A stretch of DNA of 64,000 nucleotides, from contig NZ_CP083459.1 of NCBI RefSeq assembly GCF_020229735.1, positions 248,001 through 312,000 of the forward strand, given 5' to 3'. The DNA is from Deinococcus taeanensis. Its GTDB lineage: Bacteria > Deinococcota > Deinococci > Deinococcales > Deinococcaceae. Shown piece by piece: positions 45,346 through 54,405 of this stretch. Position 1 is the first letter of the stretch, and every line of letters begins with the position of its first letter. The notes below the pieces were generated by a model. The model was not told the origin of the DNA. It was given only the letters and a program-made list of their open reading frames with translations, and ran no database searches. The position numbers were made by a program, and so were the translations under genes.

Positions 45346-46050
45346 ATGCCCAGACTCAGACTTCATCTGCTGGCCCTCGCCGCCCTCTCTGGCGCCGCCC
45401 TCGCCGCCACCAACTACTCCATCATCGTGAACGGTCAGGTCACTCAGGGACAGGCCATCGTCGTGAATGGCCAGACCTACGTGCCTCTGTCGGCGCTGAA
45501 GCGGCTGGGCGTCCAGACCAGTGTGAACGGCAGCACCCTGACCCTGGGCGCCCCGGCCCCGGCCACCGCGCCGGGTGGGGCCAACCAGCGCGCCTCTCTG
45601 GAGGGCTGCGTCGGTGAGACGCTGTTCAACGGCATCTGGCGCCTGACCACCCGAAAGGTCGAGCCCATCGGCCCCGATGTCGGCCTCGGCTCCGGCTGGG
45701 GCGTCACGGTCGAGCTGCGCAACGGCACCGCGACCAGGACCTCGCTGCACGACACCGGCCTGACCGCCATCGAACTCGTGCAGCCGGACGGCAACACCCT
45801 TGTCTTTGAGGAACGCACCGCCGAGGAACCATTCCTGTACAAGGAACTCACCCAGGCCGGCGGCGTGACCTATCAACTGCGGTTTCATGTGCAGGACTCC
45901 CGTGCCACGGCCTCTAGCGTACCCAGGCCCGCCAAGCTGGTGGTGCAACTCGATCCCAAACGCCTGACCGCCGGGTACCTGATTGCGGGCAAGGTGGCCT
46001 ACACCACTCCCACACCAAGCTTCCGGGTGCGCCTCGATTGCCAGAAATAG
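45346..46050 (+). CDS. Secreted stalk-domain (copper-amine-oxidase N-like) protein
   Basis: 234 aa, with GGAG before the ATG. Signal peptide about residues 1-21, then VNGQVTQGQAIVVNGQTYVP and LKRLGVQTSVNGSTLTLG, the pattern of Cu_amine_oxidN1-like stalk domains in cell-surface proteins. A later beta-rich part ends FRVRLDCQK. It follows the Gly-rich gene by 31 bp and probably belongs to the same transcription unit. Confidence 0.7.
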   Translation: MPRLRLHLLALAALSGAALAATNYSIIVNGQVTQGQAIVVNGQTYVPLSALKRLGVQTSVNGSTLTLGAPAPATAPGGANQRASLEGCVGETLFNGIWRLTTRKVEPIGPDVGLGSGWGVTVELRNGTATRTSLHDTGLTAIELVQPDGNTLVFEERTAEEPFLYKELTQAGGVTYQLRFHVQDSRATASSVPRPAKLVVQLDPKRLTAGYLIAGKVAYTTPTPSFRVRLDCQK

Positions 46051-46179
46051 AGTTGTTCTCCAGGAGAGGGGTCGGCCCTGGGTTCTTCCGGTGCCTCCGC
46101 GGTCTGTCCTCTTCAGTGAGATTCACCCACTCCGCTGCGGAGCCTCGCCAGTCGGCCGGTTCCTGGAAATACACGCCTG

Positions 46180-46430
46180 ACACGAACTGCCCCTGCGGAC
46201 ACCCAGGCCATGGGGCAGGCCGACGCCGCCTGGTCAGCCACGCTGCGCCTCGGCTCCGCTGAAGGCACACTGCCCCTCACGCAGGCGATCATCTCCGTCG
46301 CCACAGCGCCCAAGTCCAACGCCGCCTACCGCGCGATCACCCAGGCACTGGGCCTGGCCCGGCAACATCCCCACCTGACGCCGCCGCTGCGCATGATGAA
46401 CGCCCGGACCGACTACCAGGCGGCGCTGAG
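46180..46430 (+). pseudogene. Possible RarA/MgsA-type AAA ATPase C-terminal fragment
   Basis: The frame QADAAWSATLRLGSAEGTL, then PLTQAIISVATAPKSNAAY, resembles the C-terminal helical part of RarA recombination ATPases (...AQA.I.LA.APKSN..Y.A). The Walker motifs are not present in this window. A short remnant with no start; similarity judged by eye. Confidence 0.45.
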
Positions 46431-46562
46431 ACGCAAAAGAGACGACGCCTACAACCACAAATCCAGTCGACCTCAATCAGGCCAGACCCCCGGTGAAACG
46501 GTGACGTTCGGCTCGCCCTGCCCTGCCCTCCCGCCGACACGCCCTGAGCCCCACCCTCACAG

Positions 46563-46588
46563 GCCCCCGCCCCACGCGGGGGTTCTTT
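46563..46588 (+). terminator. Intrinsic terminator
   Basis: GC stem CCCCGC/GCGGGG with a short loop followed by TTCTTT, between the fragment above and the aldo/keto reductase gene. Confidence 0.55.
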
Positions 46589-46736
46589 GTGGAGGCTCTG
46601 CCATAGTGAAGTCCAAACCACACGTTGAACCGAGCACCTTCAGTTGGCCGGTGAGCGCGCTATGGTGTCATTTCAGCTGTTCGGCACAGGATTTCCACCC
46701 GCGACATTCCGTTTCTCTCTGACGACAGGAGTACGT

Positions 46737-47720
46737 ATGGAACCCAGAAGACTTGGCAAAACAGGGCACCTGATTTCCCCCATCGGTTTCGGCGCCTGGG
46801 CGATCGGCGGCACCTGGGGGGCCGTTGACGATGACACCAGTCTCGCCGCGCTGCACCGCGCGCTTGATCTCGGCGTTAACTTTTTCGATACCGCTGACGT
46901 GTACGGCGACGGACACAGCGAGCGGCTCCTGGCCCAGCTGCGCCGCGAGCGGTCCGAGCCGTTTGTGGTGGCCACCAAAGCAGGCCGCCGCCTCAACCCT
47001 CACACCGCCGCCGGCTACACCCGTCAAAATTTGCAGGCCTTTGTGGAGCGGAGTGTGCACAACCTCGGGGTCGAAGCGCTGGATTTGCTGCAACTGCACT
47101 GCCCGCCCACCGAGGTCTACGAGCGCGATGATGTCTACGCGGCGCTCGACGCAATGGTGCAGGACGGCCTGCTGCGGGCGTACGGCGTCAGCGTCGAAAC
47201 CGTGCAGGAAGCCCTGACCGCCATTGAGCATCCGCATGTCGCCACGGTGCAGATCATTTTCAACGCCTTCCGGCTCAAGCCTGCCGAAGCGTTGTTTGCC
47301 GCAGCGCGTCAACATGACGTGGGCATCATCGCGCGGGTTCCTCTCGCCAGCGGCCTGCTCAGTGGCAAGTTGAAGCGCGACACAGCGTTTGCCGAAGACG
47401 ACCACCGTCACTTCAACCGCCACGGGGAAGCGTTTGACCGGGGCGAGACCTTCTCGGGCGTGGACTACGCCACCGGGCTCGAGGCGGTGGAGCGGTTGCG
47501 TCCCCTCGTGCCCGCAGGGGTGACCCTGGCGCAATTTGCGCTGCGGTGGATTCTGATGTTTCCGGAAGTCAGCTGTGCCATTCCAGGCGCCCGGACGCCG
47601 CAGCAGGCGGCCGACAACACGGCGGCGGCCGCCTTACCGCCTCTTGACACGGCGCAGCTTCAGGGCGTGAGGGCGGTCTACGACGATCTGATTCGTCCAC
47701 AGGTTCATTCATTGTGGTAA
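46737..47720 (+). CDS. Aldo/keto reductase family protein
   Basis: ACAGGAG before the ATG. 327 aa with [17 protein letters not shown], the catalytic Asp/Tyr motif (Asp and Tyr in DTADVYG), the Lys in VVATKAG, and a C-terminal NADPH-binding signature (IPGARTPQQ). The architecture is the YccK/YdhF-like aldo/keto reductase fold. NADPH-dependent reduction of a carbonyl; substrate unknown. Stand-alone gene with no obvious partner. Confidence 0.88.
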   Translation: MEPRRLGKTGHLISPIGFGAWAIGGTWGAVDDDTSLAALHRALDLGVNFFDTADVYGDGHSERLLAQLRRERSEPFVVATKAGRRLNPHTAAGYTRQNLQAFVERSVHNLGVEALDLLQLHCPPTEVYERDDVYAALDAMVQDGLLRAYGVSVETVQEALTAIEHPHVATVQIIFNAFRLKPAEALFAAARQHDVGIIARVPLASGLLSGKLKRDTAFAEDDHRHFNRHGEAFDRGETFSGVDYATGLEAVERLRPLVPAGVTLAQFALRWILMFPEVSCAIPGARTPQQAADNTAAAALPPLDTAQLQGVRAVYDDLIRPQVHSLW

Positions 47721-47886
47721 AGGCAGCTTCGACCCGGCCGGGAGAGGCAGAGAGCTGAAGGGGCGTCAATCCGCAACAAGCCTGTCTGGCCCGGCCGTGG
47801 CGTGGCGGGCGGCGGCCTGACCCGGTCAGCGGTGAGTCTGCCTGGAGGGGTGTCATGGCCGGAGCCCCTCTCAGGCCGTCGTTCCT

Positions 47887-48330
47887 GTGGACTTGCCCCT
47901 CACGTATGGGTGCCGCATGCAGATCGTGGTCACCCGGTCAATGGCTGGCGACCTGGTCTGTCTGGCAACCGATTTGCATGCCCAGGACGCCTGTTTGACG
48001 TATCGTCTCCGCTGGTCGGTGGAGTGCACGTTTTCTTCGATGAAATCGCGTGGCTTCGACCTGGAACGGACAGGGATGACGCAGGACGATCGCCTTGAGC
48101 GGCTGTTCGGCATAGTGACCCTCGCCTGGGTCTGGTGCCTCCGTGGGGGTGTGGATGGGGCGCTGGAGCGCCCCATCCCAATCAAGGCTCATGGCCGCAA
48201 GGCGTTGAGCCTGGTCACCGCTGGTTGGGAATGCCTCGCACACACACTCCGGTGGGATCGTCCAGCACGAGTTCCCTTTGTCAATCTCTTCACGACTCGT
48301 TTTCCAGCTCCTGGCGCGGTCGGAGGCTAA
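47887..48330 (+). pseudogene. IS4-family element (type 3), C-terminal fragment
   Basis: The C-terminal third of an IS4 transposase: LTYRLRWSVECTFSSMKSRG with the Y-R-E-K signature, DLERTGMTQDDRLERLFGIV, KAHGRKALSLVTAGWECLA. The upstream Asp-bearing half is missing. It ends near a putative terminal repeat (GGTGTCCGGTACTGAAC). The same family leaves a second fragment at 59560. Confidence 0.75.
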
Positions 48331-48359
48331 GGTGTCCGGTACTGAACCCGACACCATCG

Positions 48360-48897
48360 GAGGAGGCCGAAACCATTGAGACCGTGCTCAGTCAGGAATC
48401 CTGGCGACGCGTGATGTGGCGTCAAGGGACGAAAGGACCGCTGAGCGGCACGTTCGCGGCAAAGTACGTTCGGCTGGCGGACGGCAACGAGAATGCCCGG
48501 GGGCAGCACCTTCCCCTGGAAGGTGCCTGGGTGATTGATGAGCAATGTGCTCGTGATGAAAATAAGGATTACCTCTGTAATCTGCCGCCTGAGACAGCCT
48601 TCGAGCACCTGATTCAGGTCATCAAGCAGCGCTGGGCGTGTGAATTGGGGCTCCGGGAACTCAAGCAGAAGAGGGGTCTGGATCACTTCGAGGGCCGAAG
48701 CTGGCAGGGCCTGCATCATCGTGCTCTGCGTGGTGGCCTTGCTGTTCTTGCAATGGCTGCGCCTGTCCCAACCCGATGGCTTGTTAGGGGAGTCCGTCCC
48801 CGCGATTCGAAGGGAGATCGCCGGGGATATTCTCCGGCGATTCAGTGCCCATCTTCAATATTGCCCGTGCTGCACAGCATTATTCAGTAGCCCCTGA
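48360..48897 (+). pseudogene. IS701/DDE_5-like transposase C-terminal fragment
   Basis: The frame reads RVMWRQGTKGPLSGTFAAKY, RVADG-like, then KQRWACELGLRELKQKRG and LDHFEGRSWQGLHHR, a hallmark of DDE_5 (IS701-like) transposases with a late Glu. The last 50 residues continue in another frame (SQPDGLLGESVPAIRREIAG), so a frameshift lies near 48740. No N-terminal half. Confidence 0.65.
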
Positions 48898-49050
48898 ATT
48901 TCCCCGAAGTATAGCTACGCACCACAGCATTGAAGTTCACGCCGACAGCCATCTTCTTGGTGGTACGGGCAGATCCAGGGAACAGGCCTTTGAGCGTCAG
49001 CACATGCCCCGCCACCGGGTCCGGCGGCCGTCCCTGGTTGGCCTGACTCG

Positions 49051-50739
49051 TCAGCGGGCCTTCAGAACCACGGCCTGGTAGGGCTGCAGCAGCAGGGCAT
49101 TGACAACGTCAAGCGTGCGGTAGTTGTTGCTCAACACCGCGCCGCCCATGAATTCGTCCGGAATCGCGTAATGAACAGGCTGGTCACTGAAGTTCGCGGC
49201 AACCAGCAGCCGCGTAAGGCTGTCATCCCGGATGTAGGCAAAGACGCTCGGATGATCCTCGTCCAGAAGCGTGAACGTTCCGTCCCGCACGACGGTCAAG
49301 GATTTCCGCAGCGCGATGGTCTCACGGTAGTGATGCCACACCGACGCCGGGTCTGCCTGCGCCGCTCGGGCATTGACATCCGGGAAATTGGGGTTCACGC
49401 CAATCCATGGGGTTCCGGCGGTGAAACCCGCGTGCACTGAGTCGTCCCACTGCATGGGCGTGCGTGCATTGTCGCGGCCGCGCGCCCAGACGGCCGCCAG
49501 GATGCGCTCATCGTCCCAGCCGTGTTCGTCTCGCAGCACGCGGCTGGCGTTGATCGTCTCGATGTCGCGGTAGTGGTCCAGGCGCTGGAAACTGACGTTG
49601 GTCATTCCCAGCTCCTGCCCCTGGTAGATGTAAGGCGTCCCCTGCAGAAACAAGAGCACCGTGCACAGCATTTTCGCGCTCTCCACACGGAACTCGCGGT
49701 CGTGACCAAAGCGAGAGACGGCCCGGGGCTGATCATGGTTGTCCCAGTAGAGGCTGTTCCAGCCGCGGCCGTACAATTCCGTCTGCCAGCGCGAAATGAT
49801 GCGCTTGAGTTCCGGCAGGGTCCAGGCCTCGTTGCCCCACTTGCCGCGGTCGGCGCGGTCGTCACCGATAAAGACGTGTTCGAAGTGAAAGACCATGTTC
49901 AGCTCATGGCGGTCCTCGCCGCTGTACAGCGCGCCCTCCGCCGGCGTGACGCCCGGTGTTTCACCCACGGTCACGACGTCGTACTGGCTCAGAACCTCGC
50001 GGTGCATCTCCTGCAGGAACTCATGAATGCGTGGCCCGTTCAGGAAGTGCGGCTGCCCGTCCGTGAGGTCCGTGCCAGGAAGAGGGTGACCCTCCGGGAA
50101 GTCCTGCGGCTTGGACAGCATGTTGATGGTGTCCATGCGCCAGCCACTGATGCCCTTGTCAAGCCAGAACCGCATCATGTCGTAGACCTCGCGCCGCACC
50201 AGCGGGTTTTCCCAGTTGAGGTCCGGCTGCTTGCGGCTGAACAGGTGCAGGTAGTACTCGCCGCTGGGCTCGTCGAATTCCCAGACACTGCCGCTGAAGT
50301 ACGACTGCCAGTGGTTCGGCGGGTTGCCGTCATGCGGCGTGCGCCAGACGTACCAGTCGCGTTTCGGTGAGTGCCTGCCCGAGCGCGATTCGACAAACCA
50401 GGGATGCTCGTCGCTGGTGTGATTCACCACCAGATCCAGCATGATTTTCAGGCCGCGCGCGCGGGCTTCCCGGACAAGTTCGTCGAAGTCCTCCATGCTG
50501 CCGAACTCCGGCATGATGGTGCGGTAATCGCTGATGTCGTAGCCGTTGTCGTCATTGGGCGACGTGAAGATCGGCGAGATCCACACGATGTCGACGCCCA
50601 GCCGGGCGAGGTAGTCGAGCCGCGCCGTAATACCGCGCAGATCACCGACGCCGTCGTCGTTGCTGTCCTGAAAGGACCGGGGATAGATCTGATAGACGAC
50701 GGCGTCCTTCCACCAGGGAGCAGGCGTGAGGTGGGGCAT
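49051..50739 (-). CDS. GH13 alpha-glucosidase (oligo-1,6-glucosidase type)
   Basis: Intact 562-aa enzyme. Conserved regions I-IV: DLVVNHTSDEHPW, GWRMDTINM (nucleophile Asp), VTVGETPGV (acid/base Glu) and YWDNHDQPR (transition-state Asp), plus the QPDLNWENP motif typical of alpha-1,6/alpha-1,4 glucosidases. It hydrolyses terminal alpha-glucosides such as isomaltose or short oligosaccharides in the cytoplasm. ATG at 50739 or an upstream GTG at 50748 are both possible. No transport genes lie nearby. Confidence 0.92.
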   Translation of the reverse strand: MPHLTPAPWWKDAVVYQIYPRSFQDSNDDGVGDLRGITARLDYLARLGVDIVWISPIFTSPNDDNGYDISDYRTIMPEFGSMEDFDELVREARARGLKIMLDLVVNHTSDEHPWFVESRSGRHSPKRDWYVWRTPHDGNPPNHWQSYFSGSVWEFDEPSGEYYLHLFSRKQPDLNWENPLVRREVYDMMRFWLDKGISGWRMDTINMLSKPQDFPEGHPLPGTDLTDGQPHFLNGPRIHEFLQEMHREVLSQYDVVTVGETPGVTPAEGALYSGEDRHELNMVFHFEHVFIGDDRADRGKWGNEAWTLPELKRIISRWQTELYGRGWNSLYWDNHDQPRAVSRFGHDREFRVESAKMLCTVLLFLQGTPYIYQGQELGMTNVSFQRLDHYRDIETINASRVLRDEHGWDDERILAAVWARGRDNARTPMQWDDSVHAGFTAGTPWIGVNPNFPDVNARAAQADPASVWHHYRETIALRKSLTVVRDGTFTLLDEDHPSVFAYIRDDSLTRLLVAANFSDQPVHYAIPDEFMGGAVLSNNYRTLDVVNALLLQPYQAVVLKAR

Positions 50740-51108
50740 TGTCCACACTTACCACGTGCAGGCTGCGTCACCGCGTTACGATGAACGACTTCGTAACGGT
50801 GCCAGGGCAGGCGGCATGCTGACACCCCGTGCGGGGCTCAGTGCTCAACAGGTTCTTTGGATGCCCGAAAAAGCGCCAGCGATACGCGAGAACAATGGGC
50901 GTCTGCTGGGGTCAGCACGCCTGGCCTGGTTCCTCCCCTCACGCCAACGGCTTCTGGTGGCCTCACTCAGCCCAGGGGGCACCAGGATCAAGGCTCCGGT
51001 GCTGGGCTAGTTGCGCGTCAATAAAAGGCAAAGTCAGGGCGCTGGGCACCGGACCGAGATGACAAACGGCCGAATCAGGAGTCGCGCACTGACAGGTACC
51101 CTACGGGC
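50740..51108. other. Intergenic stretch without a supported gene
   Basis: Contains the upstream region of the alpha-glucosidase gene. Open frames on the plus strand lack a ribosome binding site and domain similarity; nothing further seen. Confidence 0.4.
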
Positions 51109-51450
51109 ATGCAGGCTTCTCCTGACCCTCTTTCCTTTGTTCTTTTACAAGCTCGAAATGACAAGCCGCACGGCGTGACGTTGGTGCTGGAACCCTGGGG
51201 GGAAGAGGTCGTGCTGCTGAGCGGTGTGACGGTGACCGTGACAGTTCGTGGCGTGCGTGCAAGAGAGGTCGAGCTCGTTTGGGGGGAGCGGGACGTGACG
51301 CTTTTCGCGGCGCCAGGGAGCACGGTTGAGGTGGAAGACGAGCAGGGGGTACACCTGACCGAAATTGTTCTTCCTGTTCCGGGTCTTCCGGAAGGAATGT
51401 CGACGCGTGCGTTCGTGAGCCAGGTACTCACAGGCGAGCATGACACCTGA
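51109..51450 (+). CDS. Hypothetical protein (113 aa)
   Basis: An ATG with the frame MQASPDPLSFVLLQARNDKP and a beta-rich core (GVTLVLEPWGEEVVLLSG, EVELVWGERDVTLFAAPG). Composition is coding-like and the frame ends 22 bp before the convergent gene. Family unknown; possibly a small soluble beta-barrel. Confidence 0.55.
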   Translation: MQASPDPLSFVLLQARNDKPHGVTLVLEPWGEEVVLLSGVTVTVTVRGVRAREVELVWGERDVTLFAAPGSTVEVEDEQGVHLTEIVLPVPGLPEGMSTRAFVSQVLTGEHDT

Positions 51451-51471
51451 CCTGTCGCATGGGAATACGCC

Positions 51472-51777
51472 TCATTCCACGTCGCTGAGGTTCTCCAGCA
51501 CTTCGGTCATCACGCCCTGCATCCAGGCGCGGACCACCGGCGCCTTGTCCGGGAAGGTTCCGTGCAGACGGATGTCGGGGGCGGCGCCGATCTGGAAGGT
51601 CACTTCGGTGTCCTCGCCGTACCGGGCCTGCGCGGCGCGCGTCAGGTCGGCGTGCATGAGGGCGCCGATCCTGAGGGGGTCGGGGCCGGGCGTGCGGACC
51701 ACAGTGCCTTTCTCGTAGCGTTTCTGTTCGGTCCGGACCATCCGGATCTCGATGCGGCGGGTGCAGGTCTCCTCCAT
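51472..51777 (-). CDS. Hypothetical protein divergent from lexA
   Basis: 101 aa; RIEIRMVRTEQKRYEKGTVV, then RAAQARYGEDTEVTFQIGAA. GGGGGAG precedes the ATG at 51777. It starts about 60 bp from the LexA-like operator, so it may be damage-regulated. No domain recognised. Confidence 0.6.
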   Translation of the reverse strand: MEETCTRRIEIRMVRTEQKRYEKGTVVRTPGPDPLRIGALMHADLTRAAQARYGEDTEVTFQIGAAPDIRLHGTFPDKAPVVRAWMQGVMTEVLENLSDVE

Positions 51778-51836
51778 AAAGGTCTCCCCCAGGACGGCGG
51801 ACTTGACGCGGAATCCTGGTGTCGGTCACCATACAC

Positions 51837-51866
51837 GAAACTATCAATCTTTTCTTTGATAGTTTC
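51837..51866. promoter_or_regulatory. Inverted-repeat operator upstream of lexA
   Basis: GAAACTATCAA and TTGATAGTTTC are perfect 11-bp arms around an 8-bp spacer, ending 15 bp before the lexA ATG. It is likely the self-repression site of the cassette and could also control the divergent gene at 51777. Confidence 0.75.
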
Positions 51867-51881
51867 TGGAGACACCTGACC

Positions 51882-52520
51882 ATGCCCCCCCGCCTCACCC
51901 CCCTTCGCCAGAACCTGCTGCGCCTGATCGTCCGCCTCACCCGGGAGGCAGGTGGGCCGCCCAGTGCCGCCGAACTGGCCCGCGCCGCCGGCCTTACCGA
52001 AGGCACCATCTCCTTTCATCTCAAGGCCCTCACCACCCTTGGCCTGATCGAACGCACCGGCGCCCGCGGCCGCCTGCACCTCACCGACCAGGCCCGGCTC
52101 GCCATTCAGTCGGGGATTCCCATCTACGGGCAGGTCGCTGCGGGCGCCCCGATCCTCGCGGAGCAGACCCCCGATCACGTTACACCCAGCCTCGACGACC
52201 TGCTCGGCGTGAAAGAAGGCGACTTTCTCCTGCAGGTCCGCGGCGAATCCATGACCGGGATCGGCGTCATGGACGGCGACTACGTCCTCGTGCGCCCCGC
52301 ACCGGAAGTGCTCGACGGCGAGGTGGCGGTGGTTCTGATTCCCGGTGAGAACGCCGCGACGCTCAAGCGGCTGTATCACTTTGCTGAGGACGTCATCCTG
52401 ATCAGCGAGAACCCGGCCATGCCGCGCATGACCTTCCCGGCCAGTGAAGTCCAGGTGCAGGGGCGCATGATTGCCCGGCTTGGCATGGCTGGCCCCCGGC
52501 CCCTGGCGCGGAGGCCCTGA
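51882..52520 (+). CDS. lexA: LexA-type SOS repressor
   Basis: The ATG at 51882 is chosen (GGAG upstream) because an earlier frame start would include the operator. 212 aa: an N-terminal winged HTH (PLRQNLLRLIVRLTREAG, SAAELARAAGLTEGTISFHL), then an S24 peptidase-like C-terminal domain. The self-cleavage site is Ala-Gly in QVAAGAPILAEQ, the catalytic Ser in VRGESMTGIG and the Lys in NAATLKRLY. Cleavage after DNA damage would derepress the downstream polymerase cassette. It heads the lexA-imuY-like-DUF6504-dnaE2 order. Confidence 0.9.
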   Translation: MPPRLTPLRQNLLRLIVRLTREAGGPPSAAELARAAGLTEGTISFHLKALTTLGLIERTGARGRLHLTDQARLAIQSGIPIYGQVAAGAPILAEQTPDHVTPSLDDLLGVKEGDFLLQVRGESMTGIGVMDGDYVLVRPAPEVLDGEVAVVLIPGENAATLKRLYHFAEDVILISENPAMPRMTFPASEVQVQGRMIARLGMAGPRPLARRP

Positions 52521-52522
52521 CC

Positions 52523-53734
52523 GTGGCGGGACGCGCGCCGAGTCTCACCGCCTGCGTCCTGCTGAGCCCCTGGCCGCTTGAACACGTCCGCTGTCAGCAC
52601 CCTGGGGTGCCCGCCGCTGTCCTGAATGCCGCCCACAGAGTTGTTCAGTCCTGTCCGCTCGCGCAGCAGGCCAGCGTGCAGCCCGGTCTGCGCGAGACCG
52701 CGGCGCTGTCGCGCTGCCCGGACCTGCATGCGGCGCTCGTGCCGGCGCCGGAAGCGCAGGCCACCTGGCATGAAGTGCTGGAACAGCTGTACGCCCGCTT
52801 CAGCAACCGCGTCGAGGGGCGAACCCCCGGCGTTGCCTTTCTCACCGTGGGCGTGGGGGCCGCCCGGGACCTTGCCGCGGCGCTGCACGCGCCCGTCGGC
52901 CTGGCCGCCAGCTGTGAACTGGCGCACCTCGCGGCCCTGCGGGCTCGTCCGGGCGAGGTGCACGCGGTGGGCGCCGGGACTGCGGCGGAGCAGGCCTTCT
53001 TGCAGGTGACGCCGCTCGGGCACCTGCAGGTTCTGGGCGTTCCGCTCTGCGTCCTTGAGCGGCTGGCCTTCCTGGGCCTGCGGGACCTCGGCGGCGTCAT
53101 GGCGTGGCGACCCGGGCAGCGCGAAGCCTTTCTGGGCGTCGACGTCGGCCGGCGGGTCAACCGCTTCCTGAACGGCGAACGGACTCCCGGCGTCGGGAAG
53201 TACCACGCCGGACAGCTGCTCGAAATGTCACTCGCGTTCGACGTTCCCCTGACGGAACCGGCGCCGGCGCACGCGGCGCTGGGGGCCCTGCTGCCGGAGC
53301 TGCGCGCGGCCCTGCGCGGGCGGCTCTCCGCCACCCGGCAGCTGAAGTGGCCGCTGGACGGCGCCGCCCTCACCCGCGTGGCCGGCCTGGCCTTCGGGGA
53401 GACCGGGGCGCTGCCGCTGGGCGTGGACCGCCTGACCGTGACCCTCGGCGGCCTCGCGCAGCCTTCGCGGATGGTCGGCCTCTGGGCTGGGGTGGCGGAG
53501 CTCAAGGTTACGAAAGGCGTTCTGGCGCGCTTCCCGGACGCGCTCGTGCGGGTGGAGTGGCTTGACCCCTGGGCGTACGCCACCGACGCGCAGTACGCCT
53601 GGGTGGACTGGGTGACCGGCGACGTGCGCCCGGGCCGCATGACGCCCCGGCACGCGTGGCGGCCGCCTCCCGCGCAGGCGCATGAGCGCGTGGTGCAGGG
53701 CGTGCTGGCCTTCCTCGAGGGGCGTGACCCGTGA
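52523..53734 (+). CDS. imuY: ImuY/ImuB-like Y-family polymerase-related protein
   Basis: A GTG start 2 bp after the lexA stop gives 403 aa. The N-terminus (SLTACVLLSPWPLEHVRCQH) and the general order resemble the ImuB/ImuY family of inactive Y-family polymerase homologues that recruit DnaE2 in the mutagenic-translesion cassette of Deinococcus deserti and other bacteria (from general knowledge). Catalytic polymerase residues are not visible, as is usual for the family. It overlaps the DUF6504 start by GTGA. Assignment rests mostly on gene order. Confidence 0.75.
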   Translation: MAGRAPSLTACVLLSPWPLEHVRCQHPGVPAAVLNAAHRVVQSCPLAQQASVQPGLRETAALSRCPDLHAALVPAPEAQATWHEVLEQLYARFSNRVEGRTPGVAFLTVGVGAARDLAAALHAPVGLAASCELAHLAALRARPGEVHAVGAGTAAEQAFLQVTPLGHLQVLGVPLCVLERLAFLGLRDLGGVMAWRPGQREAFLGVDVGRRVNRFLNGERTPGVGKYHAGQLLEMSLAFDVPLTEPAPAHAALGALLPELRAALRGRLSATRQLKWPLDGAALTRVAGLAFGETGALPLGVDRLTVTLGGLAQPSRMVGLWAGVAELKVTKGVLARFPDALVRVEWLDPWAYATDAQYAWVDWVTGDVRPGRMTPRHAWRPPPAQAHERVVQGVLAFLEGRDP

Positions 53735-53973
53735 AGGCGTACCAGGATGAGGTGCAGGTGGACTGCCGGGCTGGCCAGCCCCGCCGGCTGATCTGGAACG
53801 GTCAGGTGTACGCCGTGCAGTCGGTCATGGACCGCTGGCGGTATGGCGGGCGGTGGTGGCTGGGGGAGGTGCCGCGCACCTGCTACCTCGTGCAGGCGGG
53901 CGCCCTGACCGCGGAGCTGCACCGCGAGGACGGCGAGGGGGGACGCTGGTGGCTGGCACGCGTTCAGGACTGA
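53731..53973 (+). CDS. DUF6504 family protein
   Basis: 80 aa; pattern RRLIWNGQVYAVQSVMDRWR, then RTCYLVQAGALTAELHRED and WWLARVQD, a short beta-barrel family often linked to ImuB/DnaE2 cassettes. Translationally coupled to the imuY-like gene. Function unknown; it may assist the mutasome. Confidence 0.7.
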   Translation: MKAYQDEVQVDCRAGQPRRLIWNGQVYAVQSVMDRWRYGGRWWLGEVPRTCYLVQAGALTAELHREDGEGGRWWLARVQD

Positions 53974-54181
53974 TTCAGGGCCGGAACGTGCTGCAGGATC
54001 AGGCTGAGGCCCCGCACGGTCACCTGGGCGCGACCCGGTCAGGCCTGCACCTGCGTCCCCTCCCCAGGGCTGTGCGGCAGGCCCACGGCGGCCACGGTCT
54101 GGCGGTGCTGCGCGGCCCAGGTGGTGGCATGGGTCGGTCGCTTCCGTCCGGTCCGCAGCGTCTCGCGGGTCAGGGTTGCAC
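53974..54181. other. Region between the DUF6504 gene and dnaE2 start
   Basis: No supported gene in 208 bp. Frames on both strands look like shadows. It may be residue of a deletion. Confidence 0.4.
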
Positions 54182-54405
54182 ATGACCACGCCGACGGTCC
54201 TGGGCGCGCTGCTGACCTGCCAGTCCTTCTTTTCGGAAGGGCGGTCCACGGTCAGTCCACGCCAGCTGGTGCAGACCGCCAGGCGCGCGGGCTTCACGGC
54301 CGTCGGGCTGGTGGACTGGTGCAGTGTCGCCGGCGCCGTCGAACTCTGCGCCGAAGCGCACGAGCACGGCCTGGGCGCGGTCATCGGTGTGACGCTGCCC
54401 GTGCT
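54182..54405 (+). pseudogene. dnaE2: dnaE2 start, truncated after about 75 codons
   Basis: MTTPTVLGALLTCQSFFSEG, then SPRQLVQTARRAGFTAVGLV and AEAHEHGLGAVIGVTLPVL, the N-terminal PHP domain of DnaE-type polymerases. DnaE2 is normally over 1,000 residues; everything after about residue 75 is missing. The sequence after about 54405 encodes part of an unrelated regulator in another frame. The mutagenic polymerase of this cassette is therefore absent here. Confidence 0.8.
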
